The notes under the pieces were generated by a model that worked only from the letters and a program-made list of their open reading frames with translations, searched no databases and was not told where the DNA came from. A program made the translations under genes and the position numbers. Positions 53,561 to 63,297 of a stretch of DNA of 64,000 nt are shown piece after piece; positions within the stretch are counted from its first letter, which is position 1, and each line of letters starts with the position of its first letter. The stretch comes from Callorhinus ursinus (lineage: Eukaryota > Chordata > Mammalia > Carnivora > Otariidae), in assembly GCF_003265705.1 (NCBI RefSeq), contig NW_020313056.1:8179149-8243148 (forward strand), read 5' to 3'.

Positions 53561-54099
53561 AAAGAAGGAAATCTTGCTATGACAACATAGATGGACCTTG
53601 AGGACATAATGCTGAGTGAAATAAGTCAGACAGAGAAAGGCAAATGCCATATGCTCTCACTTACCTGTGGCATCTAAAAAAACCCAAAAAACTCAGAGAT
53701 ACAGAGAACAGACTGGTGGTTGCCAGCAGCAGGTGCTGGGGGTGAAGGGATGAAGGGAGTCAAAAGGTACAAACTTCCAGTTATAAAATAAGTAAGTCAT
53801 GGGGCTGTAAGGTAAAGCATGGTGACTACAGCTAATAACCTTGGGTTGCATATTGTAAAGTTGCTGAGAGTAGATCTTAAAAGTTCTTGTGGCAAGAAAA
53901 AAATTCCCTGACTATGCATGGTGATGGACGTGAAACTAGACTTATGTGGTGATCATCTTGCAGTATGTATTAACATCGAATCATTATGTTGTACAACTGA
54001 AACTAATATGTTATATGTCAATTATACCTTCGTAAAAAAAGAAAAAAGTCTTGGGTTACAGTTGATTTGCTGCCCTGCACAGTTTTGATGTCGCCTCTG

Positions 54100-54270
54100 G
54101 GATCTGCCTCTGGGCATTTGCACACACTGCTTCCTCTGTCTGGATAGCCTTTCCAGCCTCTTTGGCCCAGTTAATACCCCATCCCGGTTCATATTCAGCT
54201 CCAATGTCACCTCCCCAGGAGAACCTTCCCTGGTTGTCCAGACAAGATTCAGTCCCTTTGTCAAATGTTC
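54100..54270 (+). mobile_element. L2 LINE fragment
   Basis: 'ctctgggcatttgcacacac', 'tgcttcctctgtctggatag', 'ccaatgtcacctccccagga', 'gaaccttccctggttgtcca' are L2. Confidence 0.82.
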
Positions 54271-54274
54271 TTAT

Positions 54275-54800
54275 ATCATTCATTCATTCATTGTTTCTTT
54301 CCATCACATAACCATTCAACCACTTATCCAATAAACAGCACCTACTCTGCTCTAGGAATTGTTCCAGGCACTGGGGACACAACCTTTGCCCTCATGGAGC
54401 TCACACTTAGGGATTATTCAACAAACAAGCAAACAGACATGTGCTATGAAGGAATCAAATTAGGGTGATGCTGAGAATGACTGGTGGGAGGGGGTGGAGA
54501 CCTCCCTAAAGAGGTGATGTTTGGATCAAGATTAATCCAGAAGCAGGAGCTGGCCATGGGAAGGTCTGGAGAAAGCATATCAGTGAGAGAAGAGTGAGTG
54601 CAAAGGTCCTGAGGCAGGAACGTGCCCAGCACGCTGAGAAGCTAGGAGGTCTCTGTGGCTGGACCACAGTGGGGAGAGATGAGCCCAGAGAGATAAGGTG
54701 GTAGTGGACTGTGCAGAGCCCTGAGGCCTCGGGGAGAACTCTGGACTTCAGCCTGGAGCAGAGGGCAGCCAGCGGAGGGTTTTCACAAGGTCTTACGCTT
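54275..54800 (-). mobile_element. L2 LINE, inverted relative to its neighbour
   Basis: 'ttccaggcactggggacaca', 'gccctcatggagctcacact', 'aaagaggtgatgtttggatc', 'agtgcaaaggtcctgaggca' are antisense L2. Confidence 0.87.
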
Positions 54801-56045
54801 CTTCACAATTCCAACCTTCACCATCACCTGTGATTCTACTTCTGCGTGACTACAGGGCTGTTGTCTGGCTCTTCTTCTGAGTTCCCAGAGTGGACAGCCA
54901 CGTCCCTTCTGATCCCCAAATGTATCTGTGTGTCTGACTCACAGCACACATAGGTCTCAGGCTGGGTGCCCCCCCCACCCCCGCACCCCTGGAAAGAGAC
55001 AGCGAGACAAGGATTCAAGTTGTTTGGGAAGTGATCCCAGGAAGTGAGGGAGTGGGGGCAGGAAGGTAGGGCAGCCAGTACAGGGTGCCTTTTGAACAGG
55101 TTACTGCTGGGAACCTCTATCCCACTGTGGAACCCTGGGACCAGTGTGAACATGCCTCCATGGTATTCCCACCAAGAGGGGAGGAAACAGAAGGGTTTCT
55201 ATCCACCACCTCCCATCAGTCATTGGTTGCTGTTGGGGGCATGAAACCTTGGGCACTTCCGGCTCGTCCCACATGGGCTCGATGGGTGCTGGTGGCCAGA
55301 GAGAGCCCTTGGCAAAGAGATGCAGTCGCTGGTGACTGGGAGCCACTGGGTCGGGAGCAGAGGGGTGCAGTCTATATTTAAGTAAATAAATGACTGCTTA
55401 CCGGTAGAAGAGCCGAGAGAAAAGTGCCTCTGAGCCCATTAGCGTGGGCACCACTTCCTCTTGAGTTTTCAGCGAATCCTCAGAGTTCCTTGGGGGGGTT
55501 GGTTTTTGCTCCAGTTTCTTGGTTTTTGCTCCAGTTTCTTGGTTTTTGTGTGGTTGGGATGGAAGTTTCTGGAAGCCTGCCCTGCCATCCCAGGAGCCTG
55601 GGCTCACCACATCCTGGGAAACTGGGGAGAGGAAATCTGGATTTTTCTCTAGGAAGAGTTTCCTCAACAGTCCACAAGACTTTATCAGCGTCTGGCCCTC
55701 TCTTATTCAGGTGGGCAGGCCTGCTGGTGGGCCCTGCCTTCCAGGAGCAAAGCCCTGCTCTCCTTCCCCTGCCTGGGAATGCTGGACCACACTTGGATGG
55801 CACCATGGCCCGCTGCCCACCATCCGGAAACTGGCCTGGCTAGCAATAGGCAGGTGGGGAGGAAGGCAGGGGTTTGAACATGTCCCTCACCGCCTTGGGA
55901 GGGGTGGGGGACGGCAGGGGTGAGCTGTGGAAACATGATGAGGTCACAGTCCCTTGGGATGTTGCCCTGGTCTTGTGGTACAAGATGCCTGGACCTCACA
56001 TTCCACATTCCAGCCAGTGGGAAAGGAAAGGGAGAAAGGCTCTTC
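54801..56045. other. Long unassigned stretch
   Basis: No confident repeat family apart from the 20-bp tandem at 55501. Many overlapping frames on both strands (54836-56089) reflect GC-richness; none has splice or domain evidence. C-run at 54969-54982. Confidence 0.35.
55501..55550. repeat. 20-bp tandem repeat, about 2.4 copies
   Basis: The unit 'ggtttttgctccagtttctt' occurs at 55501-55520 and 55521-55540, with a partial third 'ggtttttg' at 55541. The two full copies are identical, so the duplication is recent. Confidence 0.95.
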
Positions 56046-56049
56046 CCTC

Positions 56050-56220
56050 CACTTTAAAATACAACCTGGAAGTTATCCCCAGAGCTTAGGATCACATCCC
56101 ATAGGTCACGTCTAACTGCAAGGGAAGCTGGGAAATGTAGTCTTTCTGGGGGCAGCACCAGGATCAGCTACGAGTTCCCTGCTAGGCAACTGGGGGAGGA
56201 TGGATACTAAGGGATAACCA
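56050..56220 (-). mobile_element. Old LTR-like repeat, inverted, short
   Basis: 'taactgcaagggaagctggg', 'aaatgtagtctttctggggg', 'gaggatggatactaagggat' are the complement of the 3145-3665 family 5' end. Confidence 0.6.
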
Positions 56221-56221
56221 G

Positions 56222-56305
56222 CTGTCTCGACCATATCCCATTTTGCAGATGGGGAAACCAAGGCAGAGGGTGGTTAAGTGGCTTCTACAAGGTCACAGAG
56301 GGAAT
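56222..56305 (-). mobile_element. MIR fragment
   Basis: 'catatcccattttgcagatg', 'gggaaaccaaggcagagggt', 'caaggtcacagaggg' are antisense MIR. Confidence 0.8.
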
Positions 56306-56640
56306 AAGGAAAGAAAGTAAGAAAATGTATATAAATCGTAGGTGCCCAAAGCCAGCCTTACTCTTTAACCCTCTTCCCCTACATCCTTTTAGTACCATCC
56401 ATGGCAATTTATCAGTTTCGAGGGTCTCCTTCAGAGGAGGATGCTAGAAGTTTCCCACACCTCCCAGACTGATGAATTTTCTAAAGCCCCTGAAACCCAC
56501 ATTCTTTAGGTCATCCAGATGTGACCTCGAAATAACCCAAAGGTTTTCAGAATCATTTCTCAAGCAGAGCAAAGGACCCATGGCCTTGCTTTCCTCCATG
56601 CCCTAGTAGGAGATGTGTTGAGGCAAGTTCCCAGCCAGAA
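56306..56640. other. Unassigned sequence
   Basis: No repeat or gene recognised. Confidence 0.35.
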
Positions 56641-56644
56641 AGAT

Positions 56645-56750
56645 TCCCCTGAACTTCATGGAAACTGACGCTCAGAAAGGGGAAAGGTCTTTCCCAAGGC
56701 TGCACAGCTTGTTCCTGGCAGAGACAGGATTAAGACCCCAGATGAGGAGC
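56645..56750 (-). mobile_element. MIR fragment
   Basis: 'catggaaactgacgctcaga' and 'cccaaggctgcacagcttgt' are antisense MIR. The plus-strand frame 56658-57122 begins in it and is not a gene. Confidence 0.75.
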
Positions 56751-56841
56751 CCTGGAGAAATACCACCTTCTAAAACCTGGGCCATATCATTCCTCCTTCA
56801 CCTTCTCATTGTCTATTCTCTATCCTGGTGTGTTTATGTAC

Positions 56842-56843
56842 AT

Positions 56844-56890
<47 letters not shown>

Positions 56891-57017
56891 TTTGAGACTG
56901 CACAAGCGGGGGGTGGGGCAAGGGAGAGAGAGAATGTCAAGCAAACTCCCAGCTGAGTGCAGAGCCCCACAAGGAACCAAGAGTCAGCCACTCAACCTCC
57001 TGAGCCACCCAGGTGCC
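56842..57017 (-). mobile_element. Can-SINE, truncated, with (TTTA)n tail
   Basis: A tail of about 13 'ttta' units (56842-56893) precedes 'agactgcacaagcggggggt' and the head 'caacctcctgagccacccag'. The block normally holding 'gatcccaggaccctgggatc' is deleted. A degraded TSD around 'tgtttatgtac' / 'tatttacgtcc'. Confidence 0.92.
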
Positions 57018-57177
57018 CCTATTTACGTCCTTTTCTGTTTTAATCTCTTTGCCGCTGTGTTAGTGAGATTTCTGGAAGAAGCTCTGATTTTGTTTAGGGA
57101 GCAGAACCCTGATTTTGTTTAGGGATGGAAGGTGATAGTTTTGCCCCAGGGGAGAGATTAAGATTGGGCTAAAACAG

Positions 57178-57378
57178 GGGCACCTGGGTGGCTCAGTCGG
57201 TTAAGCATCTGCCTTCGGCTCAGGTCGTGATCTAAGGGTCCTGGGATCGAGCCCCATGTTGGGCTCCCTGCTCGGCAGGGAGTCTGCTTCTCCCTCTCCT
57301 TCTCCCCCTCCCTCCCGCTCATGCACGCGTGTGCTCTCTCTCTCTCTCTCAGATGAATAAATAAAATCTTAAAAAAAA
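57178..57378 (+). mobile_element. Can-SINE
   Basis: Head 'ggcacctgggtggctcagtc', 'ctgctcggcagggagtctgc' and tail 'gatgaataaataaaatctta'. TSD 'agattgggctaaaacag' / 'agattgagctaaaacag' (one mismatch in 17) at 57161-57177 and 57379-57395. Confidence 0.98.
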
Positions 57379-57424
57379 AGATTGAGCTAAAACAGTCATA
57401 TTACCTTTGCTATAATATCTCCCC

Positions 57425-57900
57425 TTTGCTAAAAGACCCTTCCCAGCCTCCTTTGCAGTGGGGAGCACACACGTGACAGTTCTGGTCCCTGTCAGTTCTG
57501 GTCAATTAGATGTGAGGGGAATCCCTCCAAGAAGACTGTGGGAAAGATTTCCTTTCCAGATTGAAAGAGCTCAAGGAGAAAGGACATTCCACTCTTCCCC
57601 AACACTTTTCGTCCTGTCTCAAACTTTATTAAGAATGTGAGACTTGTGACTGTGGCAACTGTCTTGTGACCGTGAGGCCATGAGACGAAAGACAAAGCCA
57701 AAACACAGGACGGCCAAGCAGAAGGGTTGCTAGTGGCCGGATACTGGATGACATAGAGATGACTGATATCGATGTTGCCTTGACCCTGAAACTGTCTCCT
57801 TCCAGACTTTTTGTTCTCTGAAAGAATTAAATGCCTTTACTATTTAAGCCACTGTTAGAGGAATATTCTGAAAGTTTCAGCTGAAGGCATTCCTAACTGG
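57425..57900 (+). mobile_element. Old LTR-like repeat
   Basis: 'ccttcccagcctcctttgca', 'ctgtgggaaagatttccttt', 'gtgactgtggcaactgtctt', 'gcctttactatttaagccac', 'ggcattcctaactggtacac' match the family. Confidence 0.6.
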
Positions 57901-58261
57901 TACACTTATGCTCAGTCCACCATATCTCGGCCCTGGAGTTTCTCCCCAAATCCCAGCTGGCAGGACTGTCCCTGATTTCCCTAAGCAGCCACCATGCTAC
58001 TCTCTTCCTCCCTTGGAAGCCAATGGAGAGCAGCCCGATGAATCTACTTGGATCCTTGCAGGGCGGGGAAAGAAATCAAAATAGTACTCCTTGGGGGAAC
58101 TTACAATTTACTCAACTTAAAGGCATACAACATTTGCTTATATTTTGAAGCTTGGCTTCTCTGAGGAATTACCAAGTCAGAGTTGCACAGCATTTGCAGA
58201 ATTTCTGACTTCATACACGTGTCTGTAGGAACCGGAATGCTTGGGTGCAGATAAGAGAATC

Positions 58262-58490
58262 AGAATGACTAACAGTTACATGTTCAGGATGGCTTTGCCG
58301 GGCGCTTTAATCAGCACTTCACTTACACTCGCTCGTTTACTCTTTACAACAACCCCATTAAGGAGATACTTATCTTTCCTCCATTCTTCAGATAGGGAAA
58401 TTGAGGCACAGAGCTAATAAGTGACATAACGGGGATGTGTCCCAGGTTCCTGACTCCGAAGTTCATGCTCTTAGCTGTCACTCTAGAGGG
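58262..58490 (-). mobile_element. MIR SINE, near full length
   Basis: 'ccgggcgctttaatcagcac', 'actctttacaacaaccccat', 'tagggaaattgaggcacaga', 'ctgactccgaagttcatgct' and 'cttagctgtcactctag' cover almost the whole antisense MIR. Confidence 0.9.
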
Positions 58491-58524
58491 TCAATTAGCA
58501 GTGGCTTCAGCCATATGGAGATCT

Positions 58525-58531
<7 letters not shown>

Positions 58532-58556
<25 letters not shown>

Positions 58557-58741
58557 TTAAGATTTTATTTATTTGACAGAGAGAGACCCAGTGAGAGAGG
58601 AAATACAAGCAGGGGGAGTGGGAGAGGGAGAAGCGGGCTTCCCGCCGAGCAGGGAGCCCTACGCAGGGCTCGATCCCAGGATCCCGGGATCATGACCTGA
58701 GCCGAAGGCAGATGCTTAACGACTGAGCCAGCCAGGCGTCC
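58532..58741 (-). mobile_element. Can-SINE, 'tcgttaag' subfamily
   Basis: A (TTTA)n tail at 58527-58558, 'cgccgagcagggagccctac' and head 'gcttaacgactgagccagcc'. A degraded TSD 'ctattattta' / 'ctatcattta' at about 58523 and 58742. Confidence 0.96.
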
Positions 58742-58984
58742 CTATCATTTAGTTTAGACAAAGTTTGGTGTGGTCAGCTCTGGAGTCCTCCGACCTTGCT
58801 CTTTGCCATCCTCAGTACACCAGCCTTGTGCCATGTCACTGGCACAAGATGGCAGCTGGGGCCAAGCATCCCCTTCTCCCACAGCTGTGTCCAAGGCAGG
58901 AAGGGAGGGGCAGGGGCAGCACCGGCAACGGTGCTTAGGGGAGAACACCTCCCTGGAGCGCCCATGCAGTGGACTCCCCTGGTG

Positions 58985-59178
58985 TGTCCTACAGGTCAGA
59001 ACCAGGTCACGTGCTCATCTTGGACCAATCACTGGCAGACCAGAATGGGTGGGTCATGATTGGCGAGACCAATCACATTCATTGCCTGGGGCCGGGCACA
59101 GTGTGGTTGGCACAAATCAGGGTTCAGCTAGCCAAGAAGAAGGGGGATGGTTGTTGGGTAGACACCAATGATGTCCAA
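58985..59178. mobile_element. Old interspersed repeat, end portion
   Basis: 'ccaggtcacgtgctcatctt', 'ggaccaatcactggcagacc', 'aagaagggggatggttgttg' match the distal half of the 45485-46090 family. Contains several ATTGG/CCAAT blocks. Confidence 0.55.
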
Positions 59179-59184
59179 GAGAGA

Positions 59185-59330
59185 CTGATGTTTACTGAGC
59201 ACGTACACAGAACCAGGCATTGTCTTAAGCTCTTCGCATATATTACCTCAAATTTTCATGGTGTTATTTATGATGAACAATTGGAAGCCCAAAGAACTTA
59301 AACGACTTACCTCAAATCACTTAAACAGGG
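59185..59330 (-). mobile_element. MIR fragment
   Basis: 'gatgtttactgagcacgtac', 'agaaccaggcattgtcttaa', 'gctcttcgcatatattacct', 'aacttaaacgacttacctca' are antisense MIR. Confidence 0.8.
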
Positions 59331-59386
59331 CAGGAGGAACCTGGCAAGCCCCTTAGACACCCACTGTCAACCCCAGTAGGTAGGGT

Positions 59387-59583
59387 TACCAGATAAAAGA
59401 CAGGATGCTCAGTTAAATTAGAATTTCAGATAAAGAGAGAAACTATTTTAGTATAAGTATGTTATAAGTGTTACATGGGGTATACTTACACTAAAAAAAC
59501 TTTTGTTGTTGATCTGAAGTTCAAACTTAACTGAGCATCCAATATTTTTATTATTTGCTAAATTCGACAATCCTACTAGAGTA
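59387..59583. mobile_element. Palindromic non-autonomous DNA transposon
   Basis: The left arm 'gtagggttaccagataaaag', 'gatgctcagttaaattagaa' and 'gtataagtatg' is the complement of the right arm 'tatacttacactaaaa', 'ttcaaacttaactgagcatc' and 'aattcgacaatcctacta'. The whole element folds on itself around 59475. It is a known kind of mammalian MITE-like repeat; family name not recalled. Confidence 0.8.
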
Positions 59584-59584
59584 A

Positions 59585-60170
59585 CCAGGAAGGAAATCTA
59601 AGCGCAGGGTGGGGGAGGGGAGCTCAGCCACGTTTTGCTGGTATAATGAACCCCAAGGAATAGTCCTCAGTTCTGCAATGAAATATGTGTTCTCCCATTT
59701 TTCAAGACACCTGACTCCTCTTGGATTATTGTTTTCCTTTTTTGGAGAGAAATATAGGTACAGAGAAAAGTTCCCTCCTCTCAGGAAAACAACTGTGTAT
59801 GCGTTATGATAAATGGCAACTAGAATTTGGCCTGAGGACCAGGGAGGTGGTAGGGAGAGGTGGGGAGTGTGGAGAGCCGGAGCATCCCTTTCAAACACTC
59901 CCACCCCTTGTTGAATGTGGGCCCAGCACAGTCAAATCTTCCAGTGTCTTAGGGAGGTAGAAATCTGTTTTTTTCTGTAAAAATCCCTTGATTTGTGAAC
60001 ATTGGCTCAAATTTTATTAAAATGCCACGTGGGCCAAAGGAAACATATCTGCAGGCTTGTGGACAGCCAGGAAAAAAAAAACAACCTCTGCTGTTTAGCT
60101 TTGAAAGAGGAGACCGCGACCCTGTGAGGAGCGGGGGCAGAGAAGAGGCAGCTTTGGCGACTGGAGAGTG
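59585..60170. other. Unassigned sequence
   Basis: The 117-codon minus frame 59551-59904 overlaps the transposon end and lacks support. No further repeat recognised. Confidence 0.35.
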
Positions 60171-60174
60171 CTTG

Positions 60175-60370
60175 GGGCTAGGAACGGTAGCCAGACCTAG
60201 GCTCAAATCTCTTCCCTTCCGGATAACCGCTGTGTGACGGTGGGTGGGTTGCACAGCCTCTCTGTTTTCTAAACCATTTAGGGATGTGATCATATGCATG
60301 CATCTCACCGTGTAGCTCTGAGGCTTCCACGGAACAAGCTGACAGAGGCAAAGTGCCTGGCACCTAGGGA
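60175..60370 (+). mobile_element. MIR SINE
   Basis: 'cctaggctcaaatctcttcc', 'ataaccgctgtgtgacggtg', 'cctctctgttttctaaacca' and 'ggcaaagtgcctggcacct' are sense MIR. Confidence 0.82.
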
Positions 60371-60506
60371 CTGTATGCTAATTCCTTTCCCTTCCCTGGG
60401 AAGCCCTCACGCGAAGTTCAATTTAAAGATTACTTGTTCAAGTTCTTTCTCCTTTCCTCCTTCCCTCCTACTTCCACCCCTTCTCCTCCTCCTCCTTTTT
60501 CTTCTT

Positions 60507-60709
60507 CTTCTTTTTTTAAAGATTTTATTTATTTGACAGAGAGACACAATGAGAGAGGGAACACAAGCAGGGGGAGTGGGAGAGGGAGAAGCAGGCCTCC
60601 CGCGGAGCAGGGAGCCCCCAGAGCCCAGTGCGGGGCTCGATCCCAGGACCCTGGGATCACGACCTGAGCCGAAGGCAGCCGCTTAACGACTGAGCCACCC
60701 AGGCGCCCC
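60507..60709 (-). mobile_element. Can-SINE, 'tcgttaag' subfamily, young
   Basis: Head 'gcttaacgactgagccaccc' and a small duplication-like insert 'gagcccccagagcccagtg' at about 60612-60630. Perfect 14-bp TSD 'tcctttttcttctt' at 60493-60506 and 60710-60723, though it is low-complexity. Confidence 0.96.
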
Positions 60710-60744
60710 TCCTTTTTCTTCTTTTTAAGTTAAACAGTGTGAAA

Positions 60745-60885
60745 GTTTAGGCCCACGTGTCAAGAGACCTGGGACCAGGCCCTGGCTCTATTCTGATCTC
60801 AGAATGAGACGTAGGGGAAGGGTCTCTTCCTGGTGGGGCCTCAGTTTTTCCCTCTGCGAAATGGGCAGGTTTGATTGGAGATACA
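60745..60885 (+). mobile_element. MIR fragment
   Basis: 'gacctgggaccaggccctgg', 'ggggcctcagtttttccctc', 'tgcgaaatgggcaggtttga' are sense MIR. Confidence 0.8.
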
Positions 60886-61285
60886 GAGGCTCTTCCGGGT
60901 GCCAGGGTCATGCTGGTCTGTGGAGCCCGGGTGGGGGGGGTGGGGGGTGGGATGGTGGCCTCGGTGGTCATGGGAGGGGTGGCCGTGGAGGAGGCTGAGT
61001 CAGAGGCACTGTCAGTGCTGGGAGCAAGGGAACAGACCAGCATATAGTGCCCGGTGACTGGCAAGCCACAGGAAGGCGGCCGCCTGTGTCATCAGGGAGC
61101 CCGTAAACACCCTCCAAGGAGACCAAGGTCCCTGCTTGTCTTGGATCCGACCACAGGCCCTTCCCAGGGATTTGGGGTCAGAGCTCTTAATAAATCATCC
61201 TGCCCAGAACATGGAAGCCTGGAGCCGTCCTCCTGGCTCTCTCAGATCTGACCTCTGACCACCTCTCCTGCCCACCTCCCTCTTG
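60886..61285. other. Unassigned GC-rich sequence
   Basis: A G-rich run at 60930-60950 ('gtgggggg' units). No gene or repeat recognised; overlapping frames on both strands are compositional. Confidence 0.35.
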
Positions 61286-61289
61286 CCAG

Positions 61290-61660
61290 GCCTGAGACTG
61301 GTGAGTTTCTCGAACACACAATTCTCTTCCTGCCTCTTCAGGACTTTGCACACCTGTTCCCTCTACCTGGAATGTTCTCTCCCTTTCTCCAGGTTTCACC
61401 AAGATAATACTTCCTCATGGTTCCAATTTCAGCTCAAAGATCACCTCCTTCTCTGTTCTTCGGGCAGACGCAGGCCCTTGATATGGTCTTGTTCATCTCC
61501 TCGAAGCGCTCACCACCATCTGTGAGCTCTGTGGAAGCGCTTGTCCGTTTTATCTGTCAGCCCTTCTCCTGAGGGTGGGGCCTGGGAGGGCCATTTCTGC
61601 TACTCCAGCCCATTCGCCCAATGAGTGAATGAATGAAGGAACGAATGAACAGATGAATGG
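61290..61660 (+). mobile_element. L2 LINE, 3' end with (ATGA)n
   Basis: 'caggactttgcacacctgtt', 'ccctctacctggaatgttct', 'agctcaaagatcacctcctt' and a terminal 'gagtgaatgaatgaagg' repeat to about 61660. Confidence 0.87.
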
Positions 61661-61739
61661 ATGAAGCTCTCAGGAGGGTGCCAGGTAAATTTCATAGGCT
61701 CGAGGAGCTCAGCATCCTTTCAAAGGGATATCACGTCAG

Positions 61740-62118
61740 GTCTCTTTCCTTAGCCTCAACCCTGCAGTGTCTCTCCATTGTACTTAGAAAAAAATCCCAG
61801 CCTCCATCCTGGGCCTCACAGATGCCCCCCCGGGTCCAGCCCCGCTGAGCTCTCCGACCTCATCTGCTGCAGGCTCCTGCCATCCCAGCTCCTGCCACAC
61901 TGGCCTCCTTTTGTTTCCTCACCACAAGAGCCTTGTTCCTGCCTCAGGGCAAGCACTTTCTGTTCACCCCAGGCCCTCCCGTGCCTCAGGTCTCAGCCAC
62001 CTCACCTCAGGGAGGCCTTGTCCCTGCTTCCGTTCTCCCTCCCCTTGCCCTGCTGTGTTCCTTCACAGCATGTATCACTATCTGAAATTATCTCATTTAT
62101 TTACAAATGTTTGATCAA
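61740..62118 (+). mobile_element. L2 LINE
   Basis: 'cccgctgagctctccgacct', 'ctgccacactggcctccttt', 'cttgttcctgcctcagggca', 'cagcatgtatcactatctga' are L2. Tandem-oriented with the previous copy but a separate insertion. Confidence 0.87.
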
Positions 62119-62134
62119 CCTTTAGTTGAGTTCA

Positions 62135-62530
62135 TGGACATGCAGAATAAAAACGGCTTTCCCCAGTTTCCCTAGAAGCAAGATGTGGCCATGTAACTGA
62201 GTTCTAACCAAAGGCTTATAATAGGGAGTGTGTTTGGCAGTTTCTGGAATCTTTCCTAGAGGTTTAGCTGTGGCCTACCCTTTACCCATCCTCTTTCCTT
62301 CTCCATCCTGCCACCTGGAAGGCAGATGAGAAGGCTGGCGCTGTGGCCTCCACCTTGGATCATGAGAAGGAGGGCCACACCCTAGGGATGGCAGCGTCAT
62401 GAACAGGAAGGAGCCTGGGACATTGAGAGCTTTGTGGAGTCTCCAAACCAGCCCTGAACTGCCTACATCTGGACCTCATTCACACGAGAGAAAAATAAAC
62501 TCTTTTGTTTATTGTTGATTTTTTTCAAGT
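62135..62530 (+). mobile_element. Old LTR-like repeat
   Basis: 'gatgtggccatgtaactgag', 'ggatcatgagaaggagggcc', 'gaaggagcctgggacattga', 'gccctgaactgcctacatct' and 'gagagaaaaataaactcttt' give one of the clearest copies of the family. Confidence 0.7.
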
Positions 62531-62664
62531 TAAGTTTATTATATTTTATTATGACTACATTTGTATGTCCTAGCGGTACACTCTAATGCAAAATGTCGGC
62601 TAGAACACACGCTGTGTCTTTTTATTTTAAAATGTGTTTGATACGTTTTTATCTACTTTGTCTA

Positions 62665-62800
62665 GAATTTTAGCTGGAGTTACAGGAGGAAGCCTAGGCC
62701 AGAGAGGGGAAGCCACTTTCCTGAGGTCACACAGCAGAGGAGGGGCAGAGCTGGAGTTTGCAGGGCCCCAGATCCTAACCCCCAGCCCTCATTTCTCAGA
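62665..62800 (-). mobile_element. MIR SINE
   Basis: 'gaagcctaggccagagaggg', 'tcctgaggtcacacagcaga' and 'cagagctggagtttgcaggg' are antisense MIR. Confidence 0.82.
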
Positions 62801-62929
62801 AGCTCCCAGCTTGAGGTGTTGCCAGGCTTCCTCCGGGCTCGGCCAGGACAATGGGCAGTGTGGGCTACACCTACTCCGCCTGGTTTCTCAGGGGCCCAGA
62901 GCATACCGGGAATGTGAGAGAAGACCCCA

Positions 62930-63035
62930 GTTGAGGGATTGGTGGGGGCTGCACCCCAGCTCTGCCACTGGCAAGCTGTGTACCTCAGGGAAGACCTCAG
63001 CCACTCTGAGCCTCAGTTTCCCTATCTAGTAATCC
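62930..63035 (+). mobile_element. MIR fragment
   Basis: 'ccccagctctgccactggca', 'cactctgagcctcagtttcc', 'ctatctagtaa' are sense MIR. Confidence 0.85.
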
Positions 63036-63164
63036 CCCCGGGCCGGGTCAGTTGCCCTGTAGGTTCCCTGAGGCTCTGTACTGAAAATGTTTGCTACCTC
63101 AAGGAGGATAGAGCACCAGACCCCACAAAGTGGAAATTGCTGGATTGCAGGCAGTGTCACTGGT

Positions 63165-63297
63165 AGTAGGAGGTAGCTACTTGGTACAATCAGTTCTGGG
63201 TTCAAATCCTGACCCGGCACCTAGCAGCTGTGTGACCCTGAGAGTCACTGCCATTGAGGCAGCTTTCTTCAGTGTCCTCTTTGGAAAATGGGAATTT
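63165..63297 (+). mobile_element. MIR SINE
   Basis: 'ttctgggttcaaatcctgac', 'ctagcagctgtgtgaccctg', 'ctctttggaaaatgggaatt' are sense MIR. Confidence 0.83.

Larger units (their letters stand above)
52501..54043 (+). mobile_element. L1 LINE, 5'-truncated, with TSD
   Basis: Begins inside ORF2 ('accatacacaaaaattgact'), passes 'aatgggcagaagatctaaat', 'agatggccaacaggtacatg' and 'gtgcagccactgtgataaac', and ends in a 3' UTR with 'gatggacgtgaaactagact' and 'gttgtacaactgaaactaat' plus an A-rich tail. The TSD 'aaaagtcttgg' is at 52490-52500 and 54044-54054. The frame 53139-53366 reads TYDPAIPRLYIYPKK and later AAFFTIAQTWKQP, which is the L1 ORF2 C-terminus. Frameshifts and an internal microsatellite make it dead. 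Resembles L1MA/L1ME types. Confidence 0.93.

Noticed and set aside
5165..60709. tRNA-like heads at 17 sites
   Set aside because: These are the tRNA-Lys-derived heads of Can-SINEs with diverged arms, TSDs and A-rich tails, not functional tRNA genes.
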